From Rubellimicrobium arenae (GTDB lineage: Bacteria > Pseudomonadota > Alphaproteobacteria > Rhodobacterales > Rhodobacteraceae): a DNA stretch of 64,000 nucleotides. Below, one piece after another: positions 17,449 through 25,771 of the stretch. Location of the stretch: NCBI RefSeq assembly GCF_017916295.1, contig NZ_JAFMSS010000008.1, forward strand, positions 1-64,000. Direction: 5' to 3'. Position numbers and translations under genes: made by a program. How positions within the stretch are numbered: the first letter of the stretch is position 1; each line of letters opens with the position of its first letter. The notes beneath the pieces were generated by a model. The model worked only from the letters and a program-made list of their open reading frames with translations. It searched no databases and was not told the DNA's origin.

Positions 17449-18965
17449 GCGGCTTCTCCGGCGGAGGTGGCTTCGCGGAAGGCGGCGGCGATGATGCGGC
17501 GCTCCTCGAAGTCGCGGCGGTCGAAGGTGGCGACGACCTCGCCCCGGCTCATCACCACGATGCGGTCGCAGAGGCCCATGAGTTCATCGAGTTCCGAGGA
17601 GATGACGAGGAGGCCCGCCCCCTCGGCCGCAAGGCGGTCGGCGATGCCGTAGATCTCGGAGCGGGCGCCCACGTCCACGCCGCGCGTCGGCTCGTCGAGG
17701 ATGAAGAGCCTGGGCTCGGTCGGGAGCCACTTGCCGATGACCACCTTCTGCTGGTTGCCGCCCGAGAGCGCCCGCACCGGCTGCCGTCCGAGGTCCTGCG
17801 CCTTGAGCCGCACCGTCTCGCGCAGGTCCTGCGCGACGTCGGCGATGCGGTCGCGGTCAAGGCCCAGCCCGCCCCGGAACCTCTCGATGGCGGGGAGCGT
17901 GAGGTTGTCGCGGATGGATGCGTCCATCATCAGCCCCTCCTCGCGCCGGTTCTCCGTCACGAAGGCGAGGCCCTGGCGCACCCGGTCGCGCGGGCCGCCG
18001 GTCAGGGGCTGGCCGCGCAGACGCGCCTCTCCGCGCTCTGCCGGGTCGAGGCCCATGAGGATGCGGGCCGTCTCGCTCCGCCCCGAGCCCATGAGGCCGA
18101 AGAGGCCCAGGATCTCGCCCTCGCGGACGGTGAAGGACACGTTCTCGATGACGCCAGGGGCCGAGAGGCCCTGCACCTCCAGCACCGGCACCTCGCGCGG
18201 GACCGAGGTGCGGGGCGGATAGACGGCGGCGAGGTCGCGGCCGATCATGGTGCGGATCATGCGGGGGATGTCGAACTCGGCGATGGTCCCCTCGCCCACC
18301 AAGCGCCCGTCGCGCAGCACGGCGACCCGATCGGCGAGGCGGCGCACGTCCTGCAGGATGTGGGAGATGTAGATGACCGTCCGCCCCTCGGCCCGCAGCC
18401 CCTCGATGGCCTGGAACAGCCGCTCCGTCTCGCGGTGGGTGAGGGAGGTCGTAGGCTCGTCGAAGATGATGAGGGCCGCGTCGCGGTGAAGCGCGCGGGC
18501 GATCTCCACCAGTTGCCGCTCCCCGGGGGACAGGGAATCGAGCGTCCGGTCCGGCGGGATGTCGAGCGCGAGGCGGGCCAGGATCCTTGCCGCGCGGTCG
18601 CGCATGGCGCGGCGGTCGATCAGCCCGCGCAGCAGCCCCGGGCGGCGCGGGAAGCCATCGATGAACAGGTTCTCGGCCACCGACAGGTTGGTGAACAGGT
18701 TCAGTTCCTGGTGGATGAAGGCGATGCCCGCGGCCTTGGCGTCGGCGGCGCCCTGCGGGGCGTAGGGCTGCCCGCGCCAGAGCATGCGGCCATGGGTCGG
18801 GGGCACGATGCCCCCGATCATGTTCATCAGCGTGGACTTGCCCGCGCCGTTCTCGCCGATGACGCCGATCACCTGTCCCTCGGGGATGTCGAGCGACAGG
18901 TCGCGGACGGCGGGCACGCCGAACCAGTCCTTGCCCAGGCCTTCGAAGCGGAGGAGCGGGGTCAT
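17445..18965 (-). CDS. Sugar ABC transporter ATPase with two nucleotide-binding domains (RbsA family)
   Basis: A 506-residue ATPase with tandem ABC domains. The first has Walker A GENGAGKSTLMNMIGG (about 36-51), signature LSPGERQLVEIARAL and Walker B LIIFDEPTTSL. The second has the degenerate Walker A region GLFGLMGSGRSETARILMG, signature LSGGNQQKVVIGKWL and FILDEPTRGVDVG. This pattern is diagnostic of monosaccharide importers such as RbsA, XylG and MglA. The start ATG at 18965 overlaps the upstream permease and its stop overlaps the downstream permease, so the three membrane-complex genes are translationally coupled. Confidence 0.93.
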   Translation of the reverse strand: MTPLLRFEGLGKDWFGVPAVRDLSLDIPEGQVIGVIGENGAGKSTLMNMIGGIVPPTHGRMLWRGQPYAPQGAADAKAAGIAFIHQELNLFTNLSVAENLFIDGFPRRPGLLRGLIDRRAMRDRAARILARLALDIPPDRTLDSLSPGERQLVEIARALHRDAALIIFDEPTTSLTHRETERLFQAIEGLRAEGRTVIYISHILQDVRRLADRVAVLRDGRLVGEGTIAEFDIPRMIRTMIGRDLAAVYPPRTSVPREVPVLEVQGLSAPGVIENVSFTVREGEILGLFGLMGSGRSETARILMGLDPAERGEARLRGQPLTGGPRDRVRQGLAFVTENRREEGLMMDASIRDNLTLPAIERFRGGLGLDRDRIADVAQDLRETVRLKAQDLGRQPVRALSGGNQQKVVIGKWLPTEPRLFILDEPTRGVDVGARSEIYGIADRLAAEGAGLLVISSELDELMGLCDRIVVMSRGEVVATFDRRDFEERRIIAAAFREATSAGEAA

Positions 18966-20098
18966 GCCATGCTCCTCAGCAGCCGGGTCCGCGCCACGTC
19001 GAGGAGGGCCGCGGCGAGGATCACCCCGCCCTTCACCATGTCGATGTGGAAGGTGGACAGGTTCATCAGGTTGAGCGTGTTGGACAGCAGCACGAAGAAC
19101 ATCACGCCGAAGACGGTCCAGATCACCTTGCCCTTGCCGCCGAAGAGCGAGGTCCCCCCGATCACCGTGGCCCCGATCACGTCGAGGAGGAAGGTTCCCT
19201 CGCCCAGCGTCGGGCGCCCGGCCTCGAGCCGCGCGGAGTAGAGGATGGAGCCCACGGTCGCGCAGAGCGCCGAGAGCACGAAGACCAGCACGATCACGCG
19301 GCGGACGGGCACGCCCGCGATCTCGGAGGCCTTGCGGTTCGCCCCGACGGCGGTGACCTGCCGCCCGAAGGCCGTCCGCTCCAGCAGCCAGTGGAGCGCC
19401 ACGGCCAGCGCGACGGCGATGATCGCGGCGTAGGTGACGAGGTCGTGGACCTGCCGGCGCGGGATCTGCGAGGTGTCCTTGGGGCCGAAGTAGACGGACA
19501 CGATCTCGCCCTTGCCCAGCGCCACGAAGCCGTCGGGCAGGTTGCGGATGTTCTCGCTCTGGGTCAGCCAGATGGCGAAGGCGCTGACGGTGATGAGCGA
19601 CACCAGCGTCACCATGAAGGGCGGCATCTCCAGCCAGGCGACCAGCGCGCCGTTGACGAGGCCGACCAGCGCCCCGGCGATCAGCATGGCGAGGATGCCG
19701 AACCAGATGCGTCCGGCCAGCACGCCGCCGGTCTCGCCGATCAGCAGGCCCCAGATCGGCGCCTTGGAGAGCACCTCGGGCGCGCCGGCGGTGGCGATCA
19801 GCGCGGCGGCGACAGTGGAGGTCAGGCCGATGACCGCCCCCTGGCTCAGGTCGATGCCGCCGATGGTCATCACGAAGGTCTGGCCCAGCGCCACGACCAG
19901 CAGCGGCCAAGCGTTCGACAGGAGGTTCACGAGGTTGGCGGGCGTCCCGAGCGTCGGCAGGAACGGCAGCAGCACGACGAAATAGGCCAGCGAGAGCCAG
20001 AGGACGAACCAGTCTGACAGGAGCGCGCGGGCCAGCGGCCGCCGGGCGGGTCGCCGCGGCGCGGGCGCGGTCGGCGCAGGGGAAAGCATCGCGGTCAT
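18962..20098 (-). CDS. Sugar ABC transporter permease (RbsC family), first copy
   Basis: A 378-residue membrane protein. It has a basic proline-rich N-terminus, hydrophobic segments from about residue 28 (LLSDWFVLWLSLAYFVVLLP), the family motif TIGGIDLSQGAVIGLTS, and GATVIGGTSLFGGKGKVIWT near the C-terminus. The insertion around EIVSVYFGPKDTSQIPRRQV makes it longer than the second permease. It follows the binding-protein gene after a 51-base spacer that holds a strong stem-loop (20118-20140). The import complex is inferred to carry a branched pentose or related sugar, from the enzymes upstream. Confidence 0.9.
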   Translation of the reverse strand: MTAMLSPAPTAPAPRRPARRPLARALLSDWFVLWLSLAYFVVLLPFLPTLGTPANLVNLLSNAWPLLVVALGQTFVMTIGGIDLSQGAVIGLTSTVAAALIATAGAPEVLSKAPIWGLLIGETGGVLAGRIWFGILAMLIAGALVGLVNGALVAWLEMPPFMVTLVSLITVSAFAIWLTQSENIRNLPDGFVALGKGEIVSVYFGPKDTSQIPRRQVHDLVTYAAIIAVALAVALHWLLERTAFGRQVTAVGANRKASEIAGVPVRRVIVLVFVLSALCATVGSILYSARLEAGRPTLGEGTFLLDVIGATVIGGTSLFGGKGKVIWTVFGVMFFVLLSNTLNLMNLSTFHIDMVKGGVILAAALLDVARTRLLRSMA

Positions 20099-20117
20099 TC
20101 GGCCTCCGGAAGGGGGT

Positions 20118-20140
20118 CCGGGGGCGAGGGCCGCCCCCGG
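20118..20140 (-). promoter_or_regulatory. GC-rich stem-loop between binding-protein and permease genes
   Basis: CCGGGGGC (20118-20125) and GCCCCCGG (20133-20140) form a perfect eight-base stem with a seven-base loop in the 51-base gap after the solute-binding protein gene. No U-run follows in the direction of transcription, so full termination is unlikely. Stem-loops at this position commonly stabilise the upstream mRNA so that the binding protein is made in excess over the membrane subunits; that role here is inference. Confidence 0.55.
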
Positions 20141-20149
20141 GTCATGGCG

Positions 20150-21154
20150 TCAGTTGTTCAGGAAGCCTTCGGACAGCAGGACGCAGCCCCACATGTCCAT
20201 CTCGCGCTCGCCCAGATTGTCGGCGGTCAGCGCGAAGCCCGGGTCCTCGATCACCTGGTTGGGCTGGGCCTCCCCGGCGTCGATGGAGGCCAGGATGGCG
20301 TCCATGGCGCTTTGGGCCTCGAAGTAGAGATCCTGCACGCCGGTCGCGTCCACGAGCCCGTCCTTGATGAGCTTGCAGGCGGTCGCGTCGCCGTCGAGCC
20401 CCGCCAGCAGCACGTGGCCGTCCTCGCCCCGCGGCTTCCACATGCCCCGCGGCTCGAGCACCGAGCGGATGGTCGGGAAGAGGAAGTCCGAGGACGTGAA
20501 GATCATGTCCACGTTGGGGTTCGCGGTCAGTGCCGCCTCGAGGTTCGCGAGCGCGGTGGCGGCATCCCATTCGGACGCGACCTCGATGGGCTCGGCGAAC
20601 TTGTCGCCGTACTTGGCCAGGGCGGCGTAGAACCCGTCCTTGCGGCCCACCGCGTTAGGGTCGCCCAGGTCGCCCACGATGATGAGCGGCTGGATCGGGC
20701 GGTCGGTGATCTCCTCCATCGCCTTCTGGGCGACGAAGTCCACGGCCTGCTCGGCGATGGTGGCGTTGTCCGCAACGACGACGATGCCCTTGGAGGTGTC
20801 CGACGGCGGGCGGTTGAAGACGGCGATCGGGACGTCGTTGTCCTGGGCCGTCTGGACGATGGTCACGGCGCTTTCGCCGTCCTGCGGGATGATGATGATC
20901 CCGTCCACGCCCTGCGCGATGCAGTCGTTGACCTGCTCGAGCTGCCGGTTCGCGTCCTCGTTGGCATTGCGCTCGATGACGGTGTGGCCCGCGTCGGCGA
21001 GGGTCGTGGTGATGGCCTTGTGACCCGCGACCCAGAACTCGGTCTCGAGGTCCTGGAACGCGAAGCAGATGGTGGCCGCCTGGGCGCCCGTGCCCATGGC
21101 GACGGCCACGGTTGCCGCACCCAAGGCACTAAGGAACGTGCTCCTTCCGGTCAT
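20150..21154 (-). CDS. Periplasmic sugar-binding protein (ABC importer, ribose-binding type)
   Basis: A 334-residue precursor. The signal peptide MTGRSTFLSALGAATVAVAM ends GTGAQA with likely cleavage before ATICFAF (after residue 26). The mature part is a Peripla_BP_4-type two-lobed protein (CIAQGVDGIIIIPQDGESAV, NVDMIFTSSDFLFPTIRSVL, GHVLLAGLDGDATACKLIKD). GGGAGGAGACC precedes the ATG. The gene begins within the last 26 bases of the kinase gene, so the importer is cotranscribed with the catabolic enzymes. The ligand is inferred to be D-apiose or a related branched pentose/acid, which binding tests would decide. Confidence 0.9.
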   Translation of the reverse strand: MTGRSTFLSALGAATVAVAMGTGAQAATICFAFQDLETEFWVAGHKAITTTLADAGHTVIERNANEDANRQLEQVNDCIAQGVDGIIIIPQDGESAVTIVQTAQDNDVPIAVFNRPPSDTSKGIVVVADNATIAEQAVDFVAQKAMEEITDRPIQPLIIVGDLGDPNAVGRKDGFYAALAKYGDKFAEPIEVASEWDAATALANLEAALTANPNVDMIFTSSDFLFPTIRSVLEPRGMWKPRGEDGHVLLAGLDGDATACKLIKDGLVDATGVQDLYFEAQSAMDAILASIDAGEAQPNQVIEDPGFALTADNLGEREMDMWGCVLLSEGFLNN

Positions 21155-22538
21155 GGTCTCCTCCCTGAAGATGGTTGGTGGTGGGGGTTCGGAGCGGGGG
21201 TCTTGTGCCCTCCTGCTCGGGTTCGGTCCGCGCCCCCAGGGCGCGGGCGAAAAGATCCTCCGGGCCCATCTGGCCGCCCTTGAGGATGAGTTCGATGCTG
21301 TCCGTGGCCCGGTGCGCCCGCAGCAGCGAGGCCCCGTGGGCGATCCAGGCCCAGGGTTCCAGCGCGACGACGCCCAGCGCGCGCGTCACACGCCCCGAGG
21401 TATCCCCGCCGGCGACCACGGCCCGGCGCAGGCCGGCACCCACGAGACGCGCCAGGATCTCGCCCAGGGCCTCGCCGATGCGCGCCTCCCCCTCGGCGGG
21501 TGCCAGGCCCGCAGCTGCCATGGCCGCCCGGGCCTCGGGAAGCGCCGGATCGTCGGGGCCGCGCAGGGCGACGACGACGGGATTGCGCCCCTGGGCCAGG
21601 CTGGTCATCGCCGCATCGCTGGCCCGGGTGACCGCATCCGCCCCGCCCGCCCCGAAGAGCGCCCCGGTCTCGAGCCGGATCACTGGCCAGCCCTGTCCCT
21701 CGGCCCAGGCGATCTGGCGGGCGGTGACGGCCGAGGCCGAGCCGGACACGACCGCGATCTGCCCGACCGGCAACGGGGCGGGCCGGACAGGCTCATCCTC
21801 CAGCCAGCCCTCGGCCCGGAAATGGGCGATCAGCGCGGATTCGATCCCCTGCGAGCCCAGGACGAAGCGGCGGGACCAGACGATCCGGCCGACCTCCCTC
21901 AGGTCGTCCGCCCCCGCGCAATCCACGGCGATGCCGCGGACACCCCGGGCCAACCGCCCGAACGCCGCAAGGCCCAGGTCGGGCCGCATCAGCACGGCCA
22001 GCGGCAGGCCGGTCTGGCGGCCCAGGTGCCGGACGATGTCCGCCTCGTCCATCGGCGTGACCGGGTGGCGCGACATGACGGGATGCCGGTCGATCCGATG
22101 AATGCCGCCCAGCCCCGCCGCGAACAGCTGCCCGAAGGCCTGGTAGCGCCCCATCTCGGGCGAAGCGAACAGGATCGGGGCGCAGGTTTCCCCCGTCGCG
22201 GCGAGGCCCAGTTCCAGCGCGCGGCCCAGCGAGCCCACCTGCGGCGCGCTGTCCATGGTCGAGCAGGCCTTGTACTGGATGACCGGCGCGCCGGTCGCGA
22301 CCAGCGCCGCGTAAAGGCCGGGGAGATGCGCGTCCATCCAGCCCGGGCTTTCGGCCCGCGCGGTGGTGGCGATGCCAATGCCGCGCAGGCCTCTGAACCG
22401 CGTCAGCAGCTCCGGCGTCGGCGGCTCCAGGAACATCGCGGCGGGGAGCCCCGCGAAGGCCAGCGTCTCGGCCACGGCGGCCCCGCCGGTGAAGTCGTCG
22501 CCCAGCCAGGCGATCAGCGGGCCGGAGGGCAGTGTCAC
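21129..22538 (-). CDS. oiaK: Four-carbon acid sugar kinase family protein, probable 3-oxo-isoapionate kinase
   Basis: A 469-residue kinase of the DUF1537 family. It has N-terminal substrate-domain motif PLIAWLGDDFTGGAAVAETL and the STMDSAPQVGSLGRALEL region; the C-terminal ATP-binding part has VVAGGDTSGRVTRALG and ELILKGGQMGPEDLFARALG. The GTG start (22538) overlaps the RuBisCO-like gene stop in a GTGA, and the 3' end overlaps the binding-protein gene by 26 bases. In known D-apionate routes the family member OiaK phosphorylates 3-oxo-isoapionate to make the substrate of the RuBisCO-like enzyme. The specific substrate is inferred from neighbours; the kinase family is clear. Confidence 0.8.
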   Translation of the reverse strand: MTLPSGPLIAWLGDDFTGGAAVAETLAFAGLPAAMFLEPPTPELLTRFRGLRGIGIATTARAESPGWMDAHLPGLYAALVATGAPVIQYKACSTMDSAPQVGSLGRALELGLAATGETCAPILFASPEMGRYQAFGQLFAAGLGGIHRIDRHPVMSRHPVTPMDEADIVRHLGRQTGLPLAVLMRPDLGLAAFGRLARGVRGIAVDCAGADDLREVGRIVWSRRFVLGSQGIESALIAHFRAEGWLEDEPVRPAPLPVGQIAVVSGSASAVTARQIAWAEGQGWPVIRLETGALFGAGGADAVTRASDAAMTSLAQGRNPVVVALRGPDDPALPEARAAMAAAGLAPAEGEARIGEALGEILARLVGAGLRRAVVAGGDTSGRVTRALGVVALEPWAWIAHGASLLRAHRATDSIELILKGGQMGPEDLFARALGARTEPEQEGTRPPLRTPTTNHLQGGDHDRKEHVP

Positions 22539-23776
22539 TTGTAGGCCTCCAGCGCGTCGGCCAGAACCGGGCTTCGCCGTGCCCGCGCGCCGATGTCCTC
22601 GCCCGCCTTGGCGGCGGCCCAGGCCTCGCGGAAGCTTTCCACCCCCGCCCTCGGTCCCTTGGGATGCGCGAGGATGCCGCCCCCCGCCGCATGGATCAGG
22701 TCGTCGGTGCCCAGCGCCGCCCAGGTGCCCGCCGCCTGCCGGATCGTCTGCCCGGAGGAGAAGACCGGCATCGCCAGCATCGGCGCGTCGTCCCAGAGCG
22801 GCGTCAGGATGGACCGGGCCGAGGCGACGACGCTGTCGTCCGGCTCGCAGAACTTGTTGGCGAGCCCGTTCACATGCAGGTGGTCCGCCCCGGCCAGCCG
22901 CCACATCCTGGACCAGGCGACATACGAGATGCCGTGGTTCGGGTGACGCCCCATCGCACCCCAGCCGTTCCGGTGGGCGTGGATCGGCAGCCGGGCGTGC
23001 CGCCGCAGCGCCAGCATGCCGGCCAGACCGACCGAATGCATCGAGGCCATGACGCAGGTTCCGCCCTCGGCCTCCACGAGGTCGTGGCGGGCGCGCATCT
23101 CGTCCACTTCGCCGGTGAGGTTGAAGGCGAACATCACCCGCTTGCCCGTGCGGTCGGCGTGGTCGCGGATCACGCGCATGACCGCGCGCACCCTGTCGTC
23201 GAAGGGGCAATGCGGCCCGTCGGCCTGAAGCTCGTCGTCCTTGATGAAGTCGATCCCGGCCTCGACCAGCACGCGCACGAGATCGGCGGTTTCCCCGGGC
23301 GACAGTCCCACGGACGGCTTGATGATGGTGCCGATGATAGGCCCGCTGTCCACGCCCGCCATCCGGCGGGTGCCCTCGATGCCGAAGCCGGGCCCGGGGT
23401 TGTGACGCCCGAACTGGCGCGGCAGCCTCAGGTCGAGGAGCTTGAGCCCCGAGAAGGCCCGCAGCTCGAACAGGTTGCCGGCCACGGTGGCCAGAAGGTT
23501 CGGCAGCGAAGGCCCAAGGTTCGACAGGGGCCAGGACAGGGTCGCGCGGGCCAGCACGGGCCGCCCTGGCGTCGCCCCGGGAAGGGATGGCCGCTCGGCC
23601 TCGCCCACCACCTCAAGACGTTCGACGCGCGCGCGGGCCAGGCGGACGCCCTCGTTGTCCTCGCCCGGGACGGACACGAAGGTGCCCGAGGATTGCTCGC
23701 CCGCCATGACCTCGACGGCCTTGGCCGGGTTCTCGGCTGTCTCGACGAGGTAGTCGGCTTCGATCCGGTCGGTCAC
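22535..23776 (-). CDS. RuBisCO-like protein, probable 3-oxo-isoapionate-4-phosphate decarboxylase or transcarboxylase/hydrolase
   Basis: A 413-residue form IV RuBisCO homologue. It retains the catalytic-lysine strand IIGTIIKPSVGLSP (K153), the carbamylation/metal site IDFIKDDELQAD (K179, D181, E182), HAHR (266-269), HLHVNG (299-304), the phosphate-site SSGQT (340-344) and GGGILAHPKG (365-374). Loop 6 lacks the carboxylase-type motif, so it is not a CO2-fixing RuBisCO. In D-apiose pathways, RuBisCO-like proteins act after OiaK as either OiaX (decarboxylase) or OiaT (transcarboxylase/hydrolase); I cannot tell which by eye. The GTG start at 23776 overlaps the upstream dehydrogenase stop. Confidence 0.85.
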   Translation of the reverse strand: MTDRIEADYLVETAENPAKAVEVMAGEQSSGTFVSVPGEDNEGVRLARARVERLEVVGEAERPSLPGATPGRPVLARATLSWPLSNLGPSLPNLLATVAGNLFELRAFSGLKLLDLRLPRQFGRHNPGPGFGIEGTRRMAGVDSGPIIGTIIKPSVGLSPGETADLVRVLVEAGIDFIKDDELQADGPHCPFDDRVRAVMRVIRDHADRTGKRVMFAFNLTGEVDEMRARHDLVEAEGGTCVMASMHSVGLAGMLALRRHARLPIHAHRNGWGAMGRHPNHGISYVAWSRMWRLAGADHLHVNGLANKFCEPDDSVVASARSILTPLWDDAPMLAMPVFSSGQTIRQAAGTWAALGTDDLIHAAGGGILAHPKGPRAGVESFREAWAAAKAGEDIGARARRSPVLADALEAYK

Positions 23777-24816
23777 AGGAAAACGCGCCTCCCCTGCTCC
23801 GCAGAGTCGTAAGCCGCCAGCGCAAGGGCCAGGGTCTTCAGGTTGTCCGCCCCGGAGGGCTGGGGCTCGGCCTCGCCCCGCAGGACAGCCAGGGCGTGAC
23901 GCTCGAAGTTGCGGACCGAATCCTGGACGATGTGCCACGGCTTCTCGCCCCAGGCCGGCACGGCGGGCTCGACGTCCTCCTCGCGCCGGCCCGTCGCGTC
24001 GTGGATCACCAGCCGGAAGCCCTCCCGCAGCTCCAGCGTCCCGTCATCGCCCTCCAGGGTCGCCAGGGTCTGCGGGAAAGGTTCGGGGTGGAGCCTGGTA
24101 TGGAAGGAGCTGTCGGTCACGCAGACCCCGCCCCCCACATGGGCGGTCAGCGCCGTGAAGGCATCCTCCCCCGCCACGCGGGGGTTGCGGCGCTGCGTTT
24201 CGCAGGTGATCGCGACCGCCTCGCCCATCAGCAGGCGCGCGAGGTCGAAGAGATGCACCCCGACATCAAGGATGGCCAGGCGCCGGAAGGTCAGCAGGTA
24301 CGGCTGGGGCGCATAGACGTCGAAGCCGTGCCGATAGGAGATGCGGCCGAAGCGCGGCGTCCCGATGGTGCCCGACCGCAGCAGCTCCTGGATGCGCATG
24401 AAGGGTCTCTGCCAGCGGAAGTTCTCGTGGACGACGAGGCGCGCCCCCGCGCGGTCGCAGGCCGCGACCATGGCACGGGCATCCTCGGGGTCCTCGGCCA
24501 AGGGCTTCTGGCAGATCACGAGGCCGGCGCGGGGCGCGCAAAGCTCCACCAGGGCCCGGTGCGACGGCGGCGTCGTGGCGATGTCCACGAAGTCCGGCCG
24601 CAGGGCATCGAGCATGGCGAGAGGGTCGTCGAACGGCTCGGCCCCGAACTCCTGGGCCATGGCGCGGGCCTTGGCCCCGTCCAGGTCGCAGACCCCTGCG
24701 ATTCGCACGCCCTCGGGCCCGAGATCGCGCCAGGATTGCATGTGGTTGCGCGCGAAGAACCCCGCGCCGACCAGGCAGCCGCGCCGGATGTCCGCCCTGT
24801 CCTGCGTGTCAGTCAA
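23773..24816 (-). CDS. apsD: Gfo/Idh/MocA oxidoreductase, probable D-apiose dehydrogenase
   Basis: A 347-residue NAD(P)-dependent sugar dehydrogenase. It has Rossmann motif CLVGAGFFARNHMQSW, the cofactor/catalytic QKPLAED (equivalent of the EKP motif), HENFRWQRPFM, and the C-terminal domain's LDVGVHLFDLARLLMG with conserved Asp/His. It starts with TTG at 24816, directly after GGGGAGGAGCC; no ATG fits. It is first in the seven-gene operon, and its 77-base leader holds two copies of the proposed repressor site. The known apiose enzyme ApsD is a Gfo/Idh protein that oxidises D-apiose to apionolactone; that substrate is inferred from the cluster. Confidence 0.78.
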   Translation of the reverse strand: MTDTQDRADIRRGCLVGAGFFARNHMQSWRDLGPEGVRIAGVCDLDGAKARAMAQEFGAEPFDDPLAMLDALRPDFVDIATTPPSHRALVELCAPRAGLVICQKPLAEDPEDARAMVAACDRAGARLVVHENFRWQRPFMRIQELLRSGTIGTPRFGRISYRHGFDVYAPQPYLLTFRRLAILDVGVHLFDLARLLMGEAVAITCETQRRNPRVAGEDAFTALTAHVGGGVCVTDSSFHTRLHPEPFPQTLATLEGDDGTLELREGFRLVIHDATGRREEDVEPAVPAWGEKPWHIVQDSVRNFERHALAVLRGEAEPQPSGADNLKTLALALAAYDSAEQGRRVFL

Positions 24817-24843
24817 GGCTCCTCCCCTTCCCTGCTGAACGGA

Positions 24844-24854
24844 TCATTATACCA
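24844..24854 (-). promoter_or_regulatory. FadR-type operator, site 1, overlapping a TATAAT box
   Basis: On the minus strand this reads TGGTATAATGA. It fits the GntR/FadR operator pattern T-N-G-T-N3-A-(C)-N-A except for the C. It contains a perfect TATAAT (24846-24851) in the orientation of the apsD operon, about 30 bases upstream of the TTG start. A repressor bound here would cover the -10 region. Confidence 0.65.
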
Positions 24855-24872
24855 GTTCGACCGCAAAGCAAC

Positions 24873-24883
24873 TGGTATGATGA
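24873..24883 (+). promoter_or_regulatory. FadR-type operator, site 2
   Basis: The sequence is TGGTATGATGA, inverted relative to site 1. The halves ATACCAGTT (24849-24857) and AACTGGTAT (24870-24878) form a perfect nine-base inverted repeat with a 12-base spacer. It lies just downstream of gntR and upstream of the apsD promoter. Confidence 0.62.
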
Positions 24884-24893
24884 CCCTTGGGCT

Positions 24894-25607
24894 TCAGACC
24901 CCGTCCTGGCGGTAAAGGTCGTTGGCCCGGGTGAGGTGGTCCCGCATGGCCCCGGCCGCGCGCTCCGGGTCGCGGGCGGCGATGGCGGCGTAGATCGCCT
25001 CGTGCTCCTCCAGGGTGAGCTTCTCGAGGCCCGCGCTGCGAACGGCATGGACATGGAACCGCGCCATCCAGCCAAAGACCGCGCGGACCACCGAGGACAG
25101 GACGACATTGCCGCTGACCGCCGCGATCGCGGCATGGAACTCGCCGTCGCAGGCCGTGAACTCGGGCGGCTCATGCCGCGCGAGCCGCTGTCGCGCGAGG
25201 ATGTCGCGCAGGTTCTCCAGGTCAGCCTCGGTCCGCAGCTCGGCGGCAAGGCGGACCGTGCCCGTTTCCACGACGATCCGCGCCTCCTTGAGTTGGGCCA
25301 GGATGCTTTCGTCGTGGGTCAGGACGTGACGCATCGTGAGGGCGAGCTGGTCGGCCAGGAGATCGAGCCGGGGGGCCGCCAGGCGCGGCCGGTCGCCGTG
25401 GCGCACCACGATCAGGCCCAGCGAGGCGAGTTGCTGCATGGCCTCCCGGATCGCCGGACGCCCGACCCCATAGAGCGCCATGAGCTCCCGCTCGGAGGGG
25501 AGGGGATCGCCCGGGCGCAGGTCCCCTTCGTTGATCTGGGCCAGCAGACGCTCGCGAACCTCGTCGGAAAGCTTGCGGCGGCGGATGGGGTCGGCGTCCA
25601 GGGTCAT
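24894..25607 (-). CDS. FadR-subfamily GntR transcriptional regulator of the sugar locus
   Basis: A 237-residue regulator. The winged-helix domain is at about 8-75 (LSDEVRERLLAQINEGDLRP, LPSERELMALYGVGRPAIRE), and the all-helical FCD ligand domain is at about 95-225, with the metal/ligand His/Asp positions in CDGEFHAAIAAVSGN and LEEHEAIYAAIAARDPERA. It lies between the two divergent arms of the sugar locus and is flanked on both sides by copies of TGGTATRAYGA. It most likely represses both arms and is relieved by a pathway intermediate (inference). AAAGGACC precedes the ATG. Confidence 0.9.
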   Translation of the reverse strand: MTLDADPIRRRKLSDEVRERLLAQINEGDLRPGDPLPSERELMALYGVGRPAIREAMQQLASLGLIVVRHGDRPRLAAPRLDLLADQLALTMRHVLTHDESILAQLKEARIVVETGTVRLAAELRTEADLENLRDILARQRLARHEPPEFTACDGEFHAAIAAVSGNVVLSSVVRAVFGWMARFHVHAVRSAGLEKLTLEEHEAIYAAIAARDPERAAGAMRDHLTRANDLYRQDGV

Positions 25608-25664
25608 GCGGTCGGTCCTTTGGGGCCAAGCCTAATCCCGACGCAGGGAATTGGCGACCCCTTC

Positions 25665-25675
25665 TCGTCATACCA
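25665..25675 (-). promoter_or_regulatory. FadR-type operator, site 3
   Basis: On the minus strand it reads TGGTATGACGA, a full match to the FadR-family pattern T-N-G-T-N3-A-C-N-A. It lies 58 bases upstream of the gntR start and is well placed for autoregulation. Confidence 0.62.
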
Positions 25676-25726
25676 GCCGGGATGCCGGTGCGTTGCGGCA
25701 TTGACCGCCGGCCCGTCCACCTTTAC

Positions 25727-25737
25727 TGGTATGATGA
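25727..25737 (+). promoter_or_regulatory. FadR-type operator, site 4, upstream of the apnO-like gene
   Basis: The sequence is TGGTATGATGA, identical to site 2, and ends 34 bases before the apnO-like ATG. It contains TATGAT (25730-25735), a possible -10 element for the plus-strand operon. TTGACC at 25701 is too far upstream (23 bases) to be an ideal -35 partner. Confidence 0.6.
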
Positions 25738-25771
25738 GTTGCGCAGCAACGCCGACAGGGGGAGGATCGAG

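Noticed and set aside
22535..23776. True RuBisCO large subunit indicating carbon fixation
   Set aside because: The protein is shorter, the loop 6 motif differs, no small subunit, activase or phosphoribulokinase is nearby, and the neighbours are sugar-acid catabolic genes.
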